Source of the DNA: Haemophilus sp. C1
Lineage (GTDB): Bacteria > Pseudomonadota > Gammaproteobacteria > Enterobacterales > Pasteurellaceae
Direction of reading: 5' to 3'
DNA length: 25,490 nucleotides
NCBI RefSeq assembly: GCF_001276515.1
Contig: NZ_LDVZ01000024.1
Span: forward strand, 1 to 25,490
Part shown: in pieces, positions 8,182 to 16,707 of the stretch
How positions within the stretch are numbered: the first letter of the stretch is position 1
How the letters are laid out: every line of letters starts with the position of its first letter
Made by a program: the position numbers and the translations under genes
The notes under the pieces: model-generated
Seen by the model: only the letters and a program-made list of their open reading frames with translations
The model's database searches: none
Told to the model about the DNA's origin: nothing

Positions 8182-8997
8182 ATGATTAATAAAGATACCC
8201 AACTCTGTATGTCTTTATCTGGTCGTCCAGGCAATTTCGGTACCACCTTTCACAATTACTTGTACGATAAGCTAGGATTAAATTTCATTTATAAAGCATT
8301 TACCACGCAAGATATTGAACACGCAATCAAAGGCGTGCGCGCATTAGGCATTCGTGGTTGTGCAGTTTCAATGCCATTCAAAGAAGCTTGTATGCAATTT
8401 TTAGATGAAATTCATCCGTCAGCACAAGCCATTGAATCCGTAAACACTATCGTGAACGATGATGGCTTTTTGCGTGCATATAACACTGATTACATTGCCA
8501 TCGTAAAATTAATTGAAAAATATCACTTAAATAAAAATGCTAAAGTCATTGTGTATGGCAGTGGTGGTATGGCAAAAGCCGTTGTGGCTGCCTTTAAAAA
8601 TTCAGGTTTTGAGAAATTAAAAATTTACGCACGCAACGTAAAAACAGGTCAATATCTAGCCGCACTTTATGGCTATGAATACATTGATTCTTTAGAAGAT
8701 CAGAAGGCTGATATTTTAGTTAATGTTACGCCAATCGGCATGAAAGGTGGCAAGGAAGAGATGGATTTAGCCTTTCCAAAAGCACTCATTGATAATGCTA
8801 GTGTTGCTTTTGATGTAGTGGCTATTCCTGCAGAAACGCCTTTTATTCGTTATGCTCAAGCACAAGGAAAACAAACCATTTCTGGCTCAGAAGTGATTGT
8901 ACTTCAGGCTGTAGAACAGTTTGAGCTTTATACACATCAACGCCCAAGCGATGAATTAATAGAAGAAGCCGCAGCTTTTGCTCGAGCCAACTCTTAA
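8182..8997 (+). CDS. Shikimate dehydrogenase-like protein (HI0607 type)
   Basis: This 271-residue protein has the AroE fold, with an N-terminal substrate domain and a C-terminal Rossmann domain (YGSGGMAKAVVAAF, about residues 122-135). The catalytic Lys (SMPFKEACM, about residue 68) and Asp (AYNTDYIAI, about residue 106) of shikimate dehydrogenases are kept. The N-terminal substrate loop reads LSGRPGNFGTTFHNYL instead of the AroE pattern with two serines (as in IAHSKSP). This is typical of the structurally studied HI0607 (SDH-L) subfamily, which acts poorly on shikimate and whose true substrate is unsettled. I therefore give no symbol. A GGAAAT site precedes the ATG, and cysE lies 9 bases upstream. 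The gene ends just before a USS-pair hairpin. Confidence 0.9.
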   Translation: MINKDTQLCMSLSGRPGNFGTTFHNYLYDKLGLNFIYKAFTTQDIEHAIKGVRALGIRGCAVSMPFKEACMQFLDEIHPSAQAIESVNTIVNDDGFLRAYNTDYIAIVKLIEKYHLNKNAKVIVYGSGGMAKAVVAAFKNSGFEKLKIYARNVKTGQYLAALYGYEYIDSLEDQKADILVNVTPIGMKGGKEEMDLAFPKALIDNASVAFDVVAIPAETPFIRYAQAQGKQTISGSEVIVLQAVEQFELYTHQRPSDELIEEAAAFARANS

Positions 8998-9003
8998 CAT
9001 CAA

Positions 9004-9029
9004 AAGTGCGGTGATTTTTCACCGCACTT
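9004..9029. terminator. USS-pair hairpin terminator
   Basis: AAGTGCGGTGA (9004-9014) and its perfect complement (9019-9029) enclose a TTTT loop. Both arms contain the full USS 9-mer. The hairpin lies between convergent genes: the aroE-like stop is at 8995-8997, and the lpxH stop codon at 9030-9032 touches it. This is the known arrangement of inverted USS pairs used as terminators in Haemophilus. Confidence 0.85.
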
Positions 9030-9743
9030 CTAATCTTTAATAAAACCAAATTCTCCGCTTTCATCCATTTTTAAAATTGATGCGTAATTTTTTCGCCAAT
9101 CCCCTAATACAATTCGTGTAAATCCTTCTTGTTGATGAATCGCCTCACGGTGTGTGTGTCCGTGAATTAATAAACTCACACCAAATTCTTGTACTTTTTC
9201 TGTCGTAAAGGCTTGATTTACATCCATAATTTCCTGTGATTTAGCTTGTTTATCTTGATTGCTCTTTGCTCGAATTTTCTCCGCAATTTTCACCCGCACT
9301 TTTAATGGTAAGCACAAAAACAAACGCTGCAACCATTTTTGATGCACTCTACGACGAAATTGTTGGTAAGCCTCATCATCAATACAAAGCGTATCACCAT
9401 GACAAAGTAAGATTTTTTTATCATAAAGTGTGATTAATTGATAATCAGGTAAAAGCTGAGCTCCCGTTTCTTTTGAAAAACGTTCGCCAATCAAGAAATC
9501 ACGGTTGCCGTGCTGAAAATAACATTGCACACCTTGCTCGCTTACCGATTTAATTAAATCTTTAACTTGTTGAATCAATGCGGATTGCTCATCATCACCA
9601 ATCCAAAAATCAAAAAGATCACCTAAAATGTAAAGCCGTTCAGCCTGTGGGGCAAGATTCTGCATAAAATCAACAAAAAGTGCGGTCAATTCAGACCGAT
9701 TTTCACTTAAATGCAAATCAGAAATAAAATAGCTATGTTTCAT
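9030..9743 (-). CDS. lpxH: UDP-2,3-diacylglucosamine diphosphatase LpxH
   Basis: LpxH cleaves UDP-2,3-diacylglucosamine to lipid X and UMP, the fourth step of lipid A synthesis, at the inner face of the inner membrane. The 237-residue protein has all the calcineurin-like metallophosphatase motifs: DLHLSE (about 9-14), GDLFDFW (about 41-47), HGNRDF (about 79-84), a single HGD (about 114-116) and HGHTHR (about 195-200). These bind the Mn pair. It is transcribed alone on the minus strand, divergent from plsC, with an 85-bp gap that holds promoters for both. A USS lies at 9678-9686. Confidence 0.96.
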   Translation of the reverse strand: MKHSYFISDLHLSENRSELTALFVDFMQNLAPQAERLYILGDLFDFWIGDDEQSALIQQVKDLIKSVSEQGVQCYFQHGNRDFLIGERFSKETGAQLLPDYQLITLYDKKILLCHGDTLCIDDEAYQQFRRRVHQKWLQRLFLCLPLKVRVKIAEKIRAKSNQDKQAKSQEIMDVNQAFTTEKVQEFGVSLLIHGHTHREAIHQQEGFTRIVLGDWRKNYASILKMDESGEFGFIKD

Positions 9744-9791
9744 AAAAATTCCACGATTTTTGTTTAGATTAGCACATATTGATATTGAATT

Positions 9792-9800
9792 TGCTATACT
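9792..9800 (+). promoter_or_regulatory. Extended -10 promoter upstream of plsC
   Basis: TGC immediately precedes TATACT (9795-9800), the pattern of an extended -10 promoter, and no good -35 is seen. The start point would be near 9807, about 22 bases before the plsC ATG. Confidence 0.5.
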
Positions 9801-9828
9801 TTAACGAAATTTTGTATAGGGCATCCTC

Positions 9829-10551
9829 ATGTTAAAACTACTTCGAATTTTCCTCGTATTAATCTGCTGTATTCTAATTTGTGTACTGGGTACGATTTAT
9901 TCTTTTATCCGCTTTAAAAATCCAAGCAACGTAGGCATTGTTGCACGCTGGTTTGGGCGTTTATATCCACTTTTTGGATTAAAAGTAGAACATCGTGTTC
10001 CTCAAAATCAAGAGCAGATTAGACGCGCGATTTATATCGGTAATCACCAAAACAATTATGATATGGTGACAATCTCTTATATGGTGCAACCTCGCACAGT
10101 AAGTGTGGGTAAAAAAAGTTTAATTTGGATCCCCTTCTTCGGCATTCTGTATTGGGTAACGGGCAATATTTTCTTGGATAGAGAAAACCGCACAAAAGCA
10201 CACAGTACGATGTCGCAACTTGCACGACGAATTAATGAAGATAATTTATCTATTTGGATGTTCCCAGAAGGCACTCGTAGCCGTGGGCGTGGTTTACTAC
10301 CCTTTAAAACTGGTGCATTCCATGCGGCAATTTCAGCAGGTGTACCGATTATTCCTGTGGTTTGCTCAACCACGCATAATAAAATTAATTTAAATCGCTG
10401 GGATAATGGCAAAGTAATTTGCGAAATAATGGAGCCAATTGATGTTTCAGGCTATACCAAAGACAATGTTCGAGATCTTGCGGCTTATTGTCATGATCTA
10501 ATGGAAAAACGTATTTCCGAACTTGATGAAGAGATAGCAAAAGGAAACTAA
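9829..10551 (+). CDS. plsC: 1-acyl-sn-glycerol-3-phosphate acyltransferase
   Basis: PlsC adds the second acyl chain to lysophosphatidic acid, giving phosphatidic acid. The product of 240 residues has an N-terminal membrane segment (about 4-26). The catalytic HX4D motif is NHQNNYD (H73, D78), and the glycerol-phosphate site is FPEGTRSRG (about 145-153). These place it firmly in the PlsC family. The ATG has a weak AGGGC site. The next gene, sufI, starts one base after the stop codon, so translation is probably coupled. It lies between lpxH and an envelope run that ends in lptD. Confidence 0.96.
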   Translation: MLKLLRIFLVLICCILICVLGTIYSFIRFKNPSNVGIVARWFGRLYPLFGLKVEHRVPQNQEQIRRAIYIGNHQNNYDMVTISYMVQPRTVSVGKKSLIWIPFFGILYWVTGNIFLDRENRTKAHSTMSQLARRINEDNLSIWMFPEGTRSRGRGLLPFKTGAFHAAISAGVPIIPVVCSTTHNKINLNRWDNGKVICEIMEPIDVSGYTKDNVRDLAAYCHDLMEKRISELDEEIAKGN

Positions 10552-10552
10552 A

Positions 10553-11962
10553 ATGCCACGCCTTTCCCGCCGTCAATTATTAAAAACAGCTGCGATTTCT
10601 ACCGCACTTTCCGCTGTGCCCGCACCATTGTTAGCGGCAAGCCGTGAAAAACTAGTTGTACCGCCACTAATTGAAGTTCGTCGCGGTCGCCCGATTGTAT
10701 TAACAATGCAGGAAATGAATTATCCGTTAGATGGCTCACACAATGTGACGGTATGGGGATTCAACGGCAATTATCTTGGACCGACCATTAGAATCAAATC
10801 AGGCAGCTTTGCCAAACTTAATTATCATAACAATTTGCCACAATCTGTTGCTTTATCTATTCAAGGTTTACAAGCATCAGGCGAGCTGTTTGGCGGGGCA
10901 GCTCGAGTTCTCAAAAAAGGCGAATCTTGGGCGCCCATCGTGCCTATTGAACAACCCGCAGCAAGCTGTTGGTATCGTTCCGCTACATTAGCCAATTCAG
11001 CCTATCAAACCTATCGTGGCTTAACTGGAATGTGGTTGATTGAAGATGAGCAAAGCCTAAAAGCGAATCTTCCCAATAAATACGGCGTTGATGACATTCC
11101 ATTGATTTTACAAGATATGGAATTTAATAATGATGGTCTCCAATTATTCAAACAAAATCAACCGCACTTTGTAGGCAATCGCTTATTAGTAAATGGTATT
11201 GAAGCGCCATATTTAGATGTCGCACGGGGTTGGATTCGTTTACGTTTGCTCAATGCATCATTGGCTCGTGCTTATGATTTACGCTTGGATAATGATCAAG
11301 AAATGCTGCTTATTGCACAAGATTTAGGTTTCTTACCAAAAGCTAAATCGGTCAAATCTTTGGTTCTATCGCCAGGAGAACGCGCAGAAATACTGGTTAA
11401 TATGAATGAAATTGACAACGTATCTCTCATTAGCGGAAGTAAACGTAGCTTTTACGACAAAATGAAAAATATGTTGTTCTCAAGCGATGAACTGGCGGAT
11501 AACACAGTGCTTGAATTACGTGCTCAAGGACAACTATCCGCATTTAACAAACAACCGAATCTAACCTTCGAAACGGATGCACCAGCAATGTTGCAGCAAG
11601 CCGTTGCACAAACTCGAGAATTTAATATTGATGTTACAAACGGCTTAATTAACCAAAGACGTTTTGACCCACGCAAAGTTGATGTAATAGCTCGAAAAGG
11701 AACAATTGAACGCTGGATTTTAAATGCAAGTTTACCTGTTGGATTTACTATTCAAGGTGCCCAATTTGTGGTGGAAAGCCAAGGAGAACATCAATTCCAA
11801 GCAGAAGAATTAGCTTGGAAAGATACAGTTTGGGTAAAAAACAAAACTCAAATTTTAGTAAAATTTGATCAAGCATCTTCTGGCAACTACCCATTCTTAT
11901 TTGGGGTATCGAATTTAATGCTAGAAGATATGGGATGCATTGGCGTACTGATGGTACAATAA
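10553..11962 (+). CDS. ftsP: Cell division protein FtsP (SufI), multicopper-oxidase fold without copper
   Basis: The 469-residue protein starts with a twin-arginine signal peptide (SRRQLLK at 5-11, then a hydrophobic stretch ending LLAAS near 30), so it is exported folded by Tat. Three cupredoxin-like domains follow. The copper ligands of true multicopper oxidases (HWHG, HXH and the C-terminal HCHXXXH) are absent: the corresponding places read for example ALSIQGL and [13 protein letters not shown]. This is the signature of SufI/FtsP, which protects the divisome under stress in E. coli. The start ATG lies one base after the plsC stop, with AAAGGAAAC as ribosome binding site inside plsC. USS cores are at 10601 and 11161. 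Confidence 0.93.
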   Translation: MPRLSRRQLLKTAAISTALSAVPAPLLAASREKLVVPPLIEVRRGRPIVLTMQEMNYPLDGSHNVTVWGFNGNYLGPTIRIKSGSFAKLNYHNNLPQSVALSIQGLQASGELFGGAARVLKKGESWAPIVPIEQPAASCWYRSATLANSAYQTYRGLTGMWLIEDEQSLKANLPNKYGVDDIPLILQDMEFNNDGLQLFKQNQPHFVGNRLLVNGIEAPYLDVARGWIRLRLLNASLARAYDLRLDNDQEMLLIAQDLGFLPKAKSVKSLVLSPGERAEILVNMNEIDNVSLISGSKRSFYDKMKNMLFSSDELADNTVLELRAQGQLSAFNKQPNLTFETDAPAMLQQAVAQTREFNIDVTNGLINQRRFDPRKVDVIARKGTIERWILNASLPVGFTIQGAQFVVESQGEHQFQAEELAWKDTVWVKNKTQILVKFDQASSGNYPFLFGVSNLMLEDMGCIGVLMVQ

Positions 11963-12026
11963 CTTTAACTATCCTAAAACACCATGAATTTTAATCATTC
12001 ATACTTTATTTAAAGAGGGAATCGTA

Positions 12027-12494
12027 ATGAAAAAATCATTAACATTAGCCATTATTTCTTTATGCGCAGCATCATCTGTATTTGCCGCGTCCGATGTTCC
12101 GCAAGAACCGCAACCAACACTTTACCTTTCAACCTATGATATATCTGGGAAAACGCCAACGGATTTAGGTAAAAAAGATATTTCTCGTTCAGCTAAAGCA
12201 CACCAACTTTGCTGGGTTGCTAATGGTAATTTTGCTAAACAAATTACTGTTACCGAAGTATTTAAATCGCCTGAAAAAACAACCTTTTCTGTATCAGAAA
12301 ATCCAAATGCAGTTAAAGTTTCTGAAGATAAAAAGACTCACACAATTACAATGACTCGCAATGTGTTAAATCAAGGTAAAACGGTAGTAAATTGCTGGAA
12401 ATTTGATGAAAAGGATCCTAGAGGCCAATATACAATCCAAGTTCAAGTGGGTGAGATTATTTATGCTCCGTTGACATTTAACGTAGTAAAATAA
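12027..12494 (+). CDS. Secreted protein of unknown function
   Basis: I do not recognise this 155-residue protein. It has a clear Sec signal peptide (MKKSLTLAIISLC..., cleavage expected after SSVFA at residue 20). C13 lies within the signal peptide, but the sequence before it (IISL) is not a lipobox. The mature part is small and probably rich in beta structure. It has two cysteines, C62 and C123, each followed by Trp (LCW, NCW), which could form a disulfide in the periplasm. The start is supported by AGAGGGA 6 bases upstream. The gene sits between sufI and lptD with its own terminator, so it may be a separate unit or the end of plsC-sufI. Its place in an envelope cluster suggests an envelope role, which is inference. 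Confidence 0.8.
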   Translation: MKKSLTLAIISLCAASSVFAASDVPQEPQPTLYLSTYDISGKTPTDLGKKDISRSAKAHQLCWVANGNFAKQITVTEVFKSPEKTTFSVSENPNAVKVSEDKKTHTITMTRNVLNQGKTVVNCWKFDEKDPRGQYTIQVQVGEIIYAPLTFNVVK

Positions 12495-12503
12495 GAAAAA
12501 TAA

Positions 12504-12527
12504 AAACTCGGCTTCTGCTGAGTTTTT
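12504..12527 (+). terminator. Rho-independent terminator after the secreted protein gene
   Basis: An ACTCGGC/GCTGAGT stem (one G-U pair, with flanking A-T pairs) and a TTCT loop are followed by TTTTTTAATTTT. It sits 10 bases after the stop codon. Confidence 0.75.
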
Positions 12528-12617
12528 TAATTTTATACAAGAAGAATTATAGAAAATATTAGATACACCCCACCAACAGTTTATTGAAAAATATTACTAG
12601 CCTTGAGCTTTTTCCAG

Positions 12618-12623
12618 TATAAT
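12618..12623 (+). promoter_or_regulatory. Possible -10 element of lptD
   Basis: A perfect TATAAT lies 33 bases before the lptD ATG, but I see no -35 at a normal distance. An alternative sigma factor or activator cannot be judged from sequence alone. The lptD start codon is preceded by TAAGACG, a modest ribosome binding site. Confidence 0.35.
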
Positions 12624-12656
12624 CTGACCAATTTTCTGACAAATTAAAATAAGACG

Positions 12657-15002
12657 ATGAATAAAAAACACACTTTAATTTCACTTGCTATTTTGACCGC
12701 ACTTTATAGCCAACAAAGTTTGGCGGATTTGCATGAACAATGTTTAATGGGCGTGCCAAAATTTAGCGGTGAAGTCGTGACGGGTGATGTGAATTCTCTG
12801 CCTGTATATATTGAAGCGGATAATGCAGAAATTAATCAGCCAAATGATGCGACCTATCAAGGTAATGTAGATTTGAAACAAGGCAATCGTCATTTGTTAG
12901 CACAATCCGTGCAGGTCAAACAATCAGGAAACCAGCCAACGCCTTTGCGAATGGCTTATGTCCGCAATGGTTTTGATTATAAAGATAATCAAATCAATAT
13001 GTTGGGTAAAGATGCGGAGTTTAATTTAGATAGTCACGATGGTAATTTAACAAATTCAGAATATGAATTTGTCGGTCGTCAAGGTCGCGGTAAGGCTGAT
13101 GATATAACATTAAGTAATAACTATCGAGTAATGAAAAACTCCACCTTTACTTCATGTTTGCAAGGTGACAATGCTTGGGCTATAGATGCGTCAGAAATTC
13201 GTCAATACGTGAAAGAAGAATATGCTGAAATGTGGCATGCTCGTTTTAAAGTGCATGGTGTTCCCGTCTTTTATACCCCTTACTTACAATTACCCATTGG
13301 AGATCGTCGTCGTTCTGGCTTATTGATTCCAAGTGCGGGAACATCTAGCCGAGATGGTCTTTGGTATGCACAACCCATTTATTGGAATATCGCACCTAAT
13401 TACGATCTTACTTTTACTCCTAAATATATGTCTCGCCGTGGTTGGCAAGCAAATGGTGAGTTTCGTTATTTAACCCTTATTGGTGAAGGCAAGTTAGCTG
13501 GAGAATATCTAAGTAATGATCGTTACTCTGAATATTCTAGCAATAATCGAAAACGCCATTTGTTCTATTGGAATCACAATTCCAGCTTTTTGCAAAATTG
13601 GCGTTTAAATATTGATTACACCCGAGTAAGCGATAAACGTTATTTCAACGATTTTGATTCTATTTATGGACGTAGCACCGATGGTTATTCAAACCAATAT
13701 GCACGCATAGCCTATTATCAACCCAATTATAATTTTTCTCTTTCTGCACGACAGTTCCAGATTTTCGATGAGGTAGACATCGGCCCTTATCGTGCAATGC
13801 CACAATTAGATTTCAATTATTACAAACATGATTTGGCTAATGGATGGTTAAATTTCAAATTACATTCACAAGCTGTTCGTTTTGATAATGACAGTGAATT
13901 AATGCCAACTGCATGGCGTTTTCACGTAGAGCCTAGCCTAAATTCTTTAATGTCAAATAAATACGGCAGTTTGAATATTGAAACTAAACTTTATGCGACT
14001 CGCTACGATCAGAAAAAAGGTTCAGGAAAAAATGCAGAGGACGTACAAAAAACTGTAAATCGAGTTATTCCACAATTTAAAGTTGATTTACAAAGCGTAT
14101 TAGCGCGCGATACAACGTTTTTAAAAGACTATACACAAACCTTCGAACCACACGTGCAATATTTATATCGACCTTACCGAAATCAAAGCAATATTGGTTC
14201 AAAACTTAATAATGAGTATTTAGGATTTGGTTACGATTCAGCATTAGTACAGCAAGATTACTATTCGCTATTCCGTGATCGACGTTATAGTGGTTTAGAC
14301 CGAATTTCATCGGCTAATCAAGTTACCTTGGGTGGCACAACTCGTTTTTATGATATTGGTGGCGAAGAACGCTTTAATTTATCAGCAGGTCAAATTTATT
14401 ATTTAAATAATTCTCGTATTGATGAAAACCCAGCAAATAAAACCCCGACTTCATCATCAGCTTGGGCCTTAGAATCTAATTGGAAAATGAGTGATAAATG
14501 GCATTGGCGTGGTAGCTATCAATTTGATACTTATACCAATTCAACATCATTAGCGAATACATCACTAGAATATAATCCTGAAAAAAATAATTTAATTCAG
14601 TTAAATTATCGATACGCTAACCAAGAATATATTGACCAAAACTTGGGTAAATCAGCTAACGCATATCAACAAGATATCCAACAAGTGGGATTAGTTGTAG
14701 GCTGGGAAATTGCGAATAATTGGGCTGTAGTAGGGCGCTATTATCAAGATCTCGCGTTACAAAAACCAGTAGAACAATATATTGGCGTCCAGTATAACAG
14801 CTGTTGTTGGGCGGTTGGTGTCGGTGCTAGACGCTATGCCACAAGCCACCAAAATCAAAAGCATAATGAGGTCGTTTACGATAATAGCATTGGCGTAACC
14901 TTAGAATTGAGAGGTTTAGGCACCAATGACCATCAAAGCGGTATTCAAGAAATGCTAGAAAAAGGAAAACTTCCTTATATTCGAGCATTTAGTTTGGATT
15001 AA
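12657..15002 (+). CDS. lptD: LPS-assembly outer membrane protein LptD
   Basis: LptD, with LptE, inserts lipopolysaccharide (lipooligosaccharide in Haemophilus) into the outer leaflet. The 781-residue protein has a signal peptide (cleavage after SLA near residue 23). An OstA/LptA-like beta-jellyroll domain (about 50-190, with YIEADNAEIN) accepts LPS from LptA, and a 26-strand barrel (about 200-781) follows. The four cysteines needed for the paired long-range disulfides are present: C29, C167 and the adjacent C716-C717. A USS lies at 12696-12704 within the signal-peptide region. Unlike in E. coli, no surA or pdxA follows; an accessory patch does. The lipoprotein gene lptM, which helps LptD oxidise, lies 7 kb to the right. 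Confidence 0.96.
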   Translation: MNKKHTLISLAILTALYSQQSLADLHEQCLMGVPKFSGEVVTGDVNSLPVYIEADNAEINQPNDATYQGNVDLKQGNRHLLAQSVQVKQSGNQPTPLRMAYVRNGFDYKDNQINMLGKDAEFNLDSHDGNLTNSEYEFVGRQGRGKADDITLSNNYRVMKNSTFTSCLQGDNAWAIDASEIRQYVKEEYAEMWHARFKVHGVPVFYTPYLQLPIGDRRRSGLLIPSAGTSSRDGLWYAQPIYWNIAPNYDLTFTPKYMSRRGWQANGEFRYLTLIGEGKLAGEYLSNDRYSEYSSNNRKRHLFYWNHNSSFLQNWRLNIDYTRVSDKRYFNDFDSIYGRSTDGYSNQYARIAYYQPNYNFSLSARQFQIFDEVDIGPYRAMPQLDFNYYKHDLANGWLNFKLHSQAVRFDNDSELMPTAWRFHVEPSLNSLMSNKYGSLNIETKLYATRYDQKKGSGKNAEDVQKTVNRVIPQFKVDLQSVLARDTTFLKDYTQTFEPHVQYLYRPYRNQSNIGSKLNNEYLGFGYDSALVQQDYYSLFRDRRYSGLDRISSANQVTLGGTTRFYDIGGEERFNLSAGQIYYLNNSRIDENPANKTPTSSSAWALESNWKMSDKWHWRGSYQFDTYTNSTSLANTSLEYNPEKNNLIQLNYRYANQEYIDQNLGKSANAYQQDIQQVGLVVGWEIANNWAVVGRYYQDLALQKPVEQYIGVQYNSCCWAVGVGARRYATSHQNQKHNEVVYDNSIGVTLELRGLGTNDHQSGIQEMLEKGKLPYIRAFSLD

Positions 15003-15027
15003 ATATGATTCAATATAAACGTTAAAT

Positions 15028-15059
15028 CAACAAAAAGAGCAGCTATATTTAGCCGCTCT
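15028..15059 (-). terminator. Minus-strand hairpin with T tract
   Basis: Read on the minus strand, AGAGCGGCTA and TAGCTGCTCT (15036-15059) pair with one G-U and an AATA loop, followed by TTTTTGTT. It would end leftward transcription from the accessory patch before lptD. It touches the decayed transposase frame and may have come with it. Confidence 0.5.
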
Positions 15060-15301
15060 CAGACCAAGGTATCTAAAATAATCCCGTGCTGACCATCGAC
15101 CGTACGATGGTCAAGATAAAAGAACCCTTTCGGTTTGTTATCTCGGAGCATATAACCACTGTCAGTGGTCAGTATTACTGACCTTGGTGTCTTTGACATA
15201 TGCCACTTTCTCACTCTTCTTTAACGGCTTTTTTCTTCCCGTATTTTCGCCACATCTTGGTTGAGTAAGTCGAACATTGCTAACATTGCCGCATTACCTT
15301 C
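15059..15301 (-). pseudogene. Decayed IS1182-family transposase fragment
   Basis: One minus-strand frame from 15301 down to 15059, interrupted by a TAA at 15221-15223, reads FDLLNQDVAKIREEKSR before the stop. After the stop it reads DSGYMLRDNKPKGFFYLDHR (15105-15164), then TVDGQHGIILDTLV. The DSGYM, KPKGFFYLDHR and TVDG block is characteristic of the DDE domain of IS1182-type transposases. DHRTVDG lies at 15092-15112. Only about 80 codons remain, there is no start or complete catalytic domain, and no terminal repeats were found. This explains most of the 377-bp gap after lptD. The family call rests on my memory of the motif. Confidence 0.7.
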
Positions 15302-15348
15302 CTAATTGACGTTGAAGTAGTGTTTACATAATTTGCAAAATTAAAAAG

Positions 15349-15374
15349 AAAACTGGTCGATTGGTCGGTTTTTT
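15349..15374 (+). terminator. Possible plus-strand hairpin with T tract
   Basis: AAAACTGGTC (15349-15358) can pair with GGTCGGTTTT (15363-15372) using three G-U pairs, followed by TT. It is not a good hairpin on the minus strand, so it does not clearly serve the convergent lipoprotein gene that ends at 15380. It is weak, and its role is unclear. Confidence 0.3.
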
Positions 15375-15379
15375 GTAAG

Positions 15380-16072
15380 TTACTTCTTAGATTGTTTATT
15401 TAAAATATAAATAATACCTTGTGTTACTGCAAGGGGTGCAACAAATGCAGTAGTTAATGTTGTATAAGCTACATAAACAGGAGTAAATAACGTTATAGTT
15501 GTCAGTTCTAAAGCGATATCATCGGCTATAACTTCTTTATGTGATGTTCTTCGCACTAAAGAAATTTCGATTGGTTCAGGCATTGAAAATTTACTGATTA
15601 TTTCATCTCTATTATTAAAGCGAATTCGCTTTCCAAATGCTCGGTATTGCCGTTTTAATGCTGGCTGAGTAGCTGTCCAGTTCGGATTTCTAAGTTTTAC
15701 TGCTGATAAGAAATCCGAATGAATATAGCTAATAGGATTAAACCAATATTGCTTTTGCAACTGCTCTTTTTCCTCTTTACTATATTTGCTTTCGTCTAAA
15801 TAAACGGTGTATTCGCCAGTGACCTCATTATCAAGGCTATCTAATTTCATTGTAAAAAAGAGTGTTTGTTTTGCATAAGGGCTAGTCAAGAAATGTTGCA
15901 TTGCTTCAACATCTTGATTTTGTAAAAGATAGTCCGACTGCTCACCTATCAGATAAATTTTATTTTTTTCAATCATAAAGGCATAAATTTTTTCTGTGGT
16001 TTTTATGGGCTTGTTAATATGGATAACGCAACTCGTGAGCAAGCAAATTAAAATAAGATAAAGTTTTTTCAT
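15380..16072 (-). CDS. Uncharacterised lipoprotein (second of a pair)
   Basis: I do not recognise this protein. From the ATG at 16072 it has 230 residues and begins with a lipoprotein signal peptide (MKKLYLILICLLTSC, lipobox LTSC, lipidated C15). I preferred this start to the upstream in-frame ATG at 16090. It puts the signal peptide at the N-terminus and lies 2 bases after the stop of the preceding gene, the usual form of translational coupling. The mature part is polar, with several charged clusters (such as YSKEEKEQLQKQYW). The last 45 residues are unusually hydrophobic (ITLFTPVYVAYTTLTTAFVA), perhaps a second membrane contact. With 16075-16707 it forms a two-gene unit. There is no USS in either gene, unlike the neighbours. 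Confidence 0.75.
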   Translation of the reverse strand: MKKLYLILICLLTSCVIHINKPIKTTEKIYAFMIEKNKIYLIGEQSDYLLQNQDVEAMQHFLTSPYAKQTLFFTMKLDSLDNEVTGEYTVYLDESKYSKEEKEQLQKQYWFNPISYIHSDFLSAVKLRNPNWTATQPALKRQYRAFGKRIRFNNRDEIISKFSMPEPIEISLVRRTSHKEVIADDIALELTTITLFTPVYVAYTTLTTAFVAPLAVTQGIIYILNKQSKK

Positions 16073-16074
16073 TG

Positions 16075-16707
16075 TTATTTTGTGGGACATTTGTAGTATG
16101 GGGAAAGTGAAACGTTTGTGATGTTTTCCTCAGTAATATCTTTCAAAACAACTGAGCACCCCATTGGCTTAATTTCATATTGATGCCCAGCTTTAGGGAT
16201 AAATGATGCACGATCATCTCGGCGTTCTCCTCCATCGGTAACACCCAAAGTAATGGTTTTTATCAGAAATTTTCGAATAGTATCATAGCCCGCAATTGGA
16301 CCGTACTGACATAATTGTGTTGTTTCGGTCTGGCAAGGTTTTCCCGCAACGCGGCAAACAGCTTTACTGATTTGATGCGATGGGGTGAGATTGATTATTT
16401 TATCCGTAGGAATGACGTATTCTCTAAACGTATAATTTTCCTTCTGGGCAATATCTGAGTCCTCGGTTTGAGTCATACCTATTCGATGTTGCCCACCGCC
16501 AAACCATCCGGTAGGGCGAAGATGTATTCCTTTCTTATCTTTTTCACAATCCATGATTTTTACATTGATTTCTCCATCCTTTCCTATATTAAAGATTCGG
16601 ATACGGGCATGTTTTGTTGCGTCATATTCTTGAGGATTGATGATTTCTTTTGTTGCACATCCTGTAAGCAGCATTGCAAGCATCAGTGTTTTCCATCTAT
16701 TTTTCAT
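16075..16707 (-). CDS. Uncharacterised cysteine-rich lipoprotein (first of a pair)
   Basis: This 210-residue protein has a clear lipoprotein signal peptide (MKNRWKTLMLAMLLTGC, lipobox LTGC, lipidated C17). The mature part has six further cysteines (54, 118, 125, 133, 184, 207), enough for three disulfides, and a glycine-rich segment (PTGWFGGGQHR at about 65-75). I recognise no family. The start is well supported by GGGAGAA 4 bases upstream. It lies just after the proS terminator and directly before the second lipoprotein gene, with which it is surely cotranscribed. The pair next to a decayed transposase and without USS suggests acquisition by transfer, which is inference. Confidence 0.8.
   Translation of the reverse strand: MKNRWKTLMLAMLLTGCATKEIINPQEYDATKHARIRIFNIGKDGEINVKIMDCEKDKKGIHLRPTGWFGGGQHRIGMTQTEDSDIAQKENYTFREYVIPTDKIINLTPSHQISKAVCRVAGKPCQTETTQLCQYGPIAGYDTIRKFLIKTITLGVTDGGERRDDRASFIPKAGHQYEIKPMGCSVVLKDITEENITNVSLSPYYKCPTK

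Noticed and set aside
15061..15190. A set of nested palindromes (GACCATCG/CGATGGTC, ACCACTG/CAGTGGT, GGTCAGTA/TACTGACC, outer ACCAAGGT/ACCTTGGT) that looked like a structured RNA with a multi-branch fold.
   Set aside because: The minus-strand frame through the same bases reads as a conserved transposase block (LDHR followed by TVDG), which explains the sequence better. The palindromes may be chance within a decayed gene, so I make no RNA claim.
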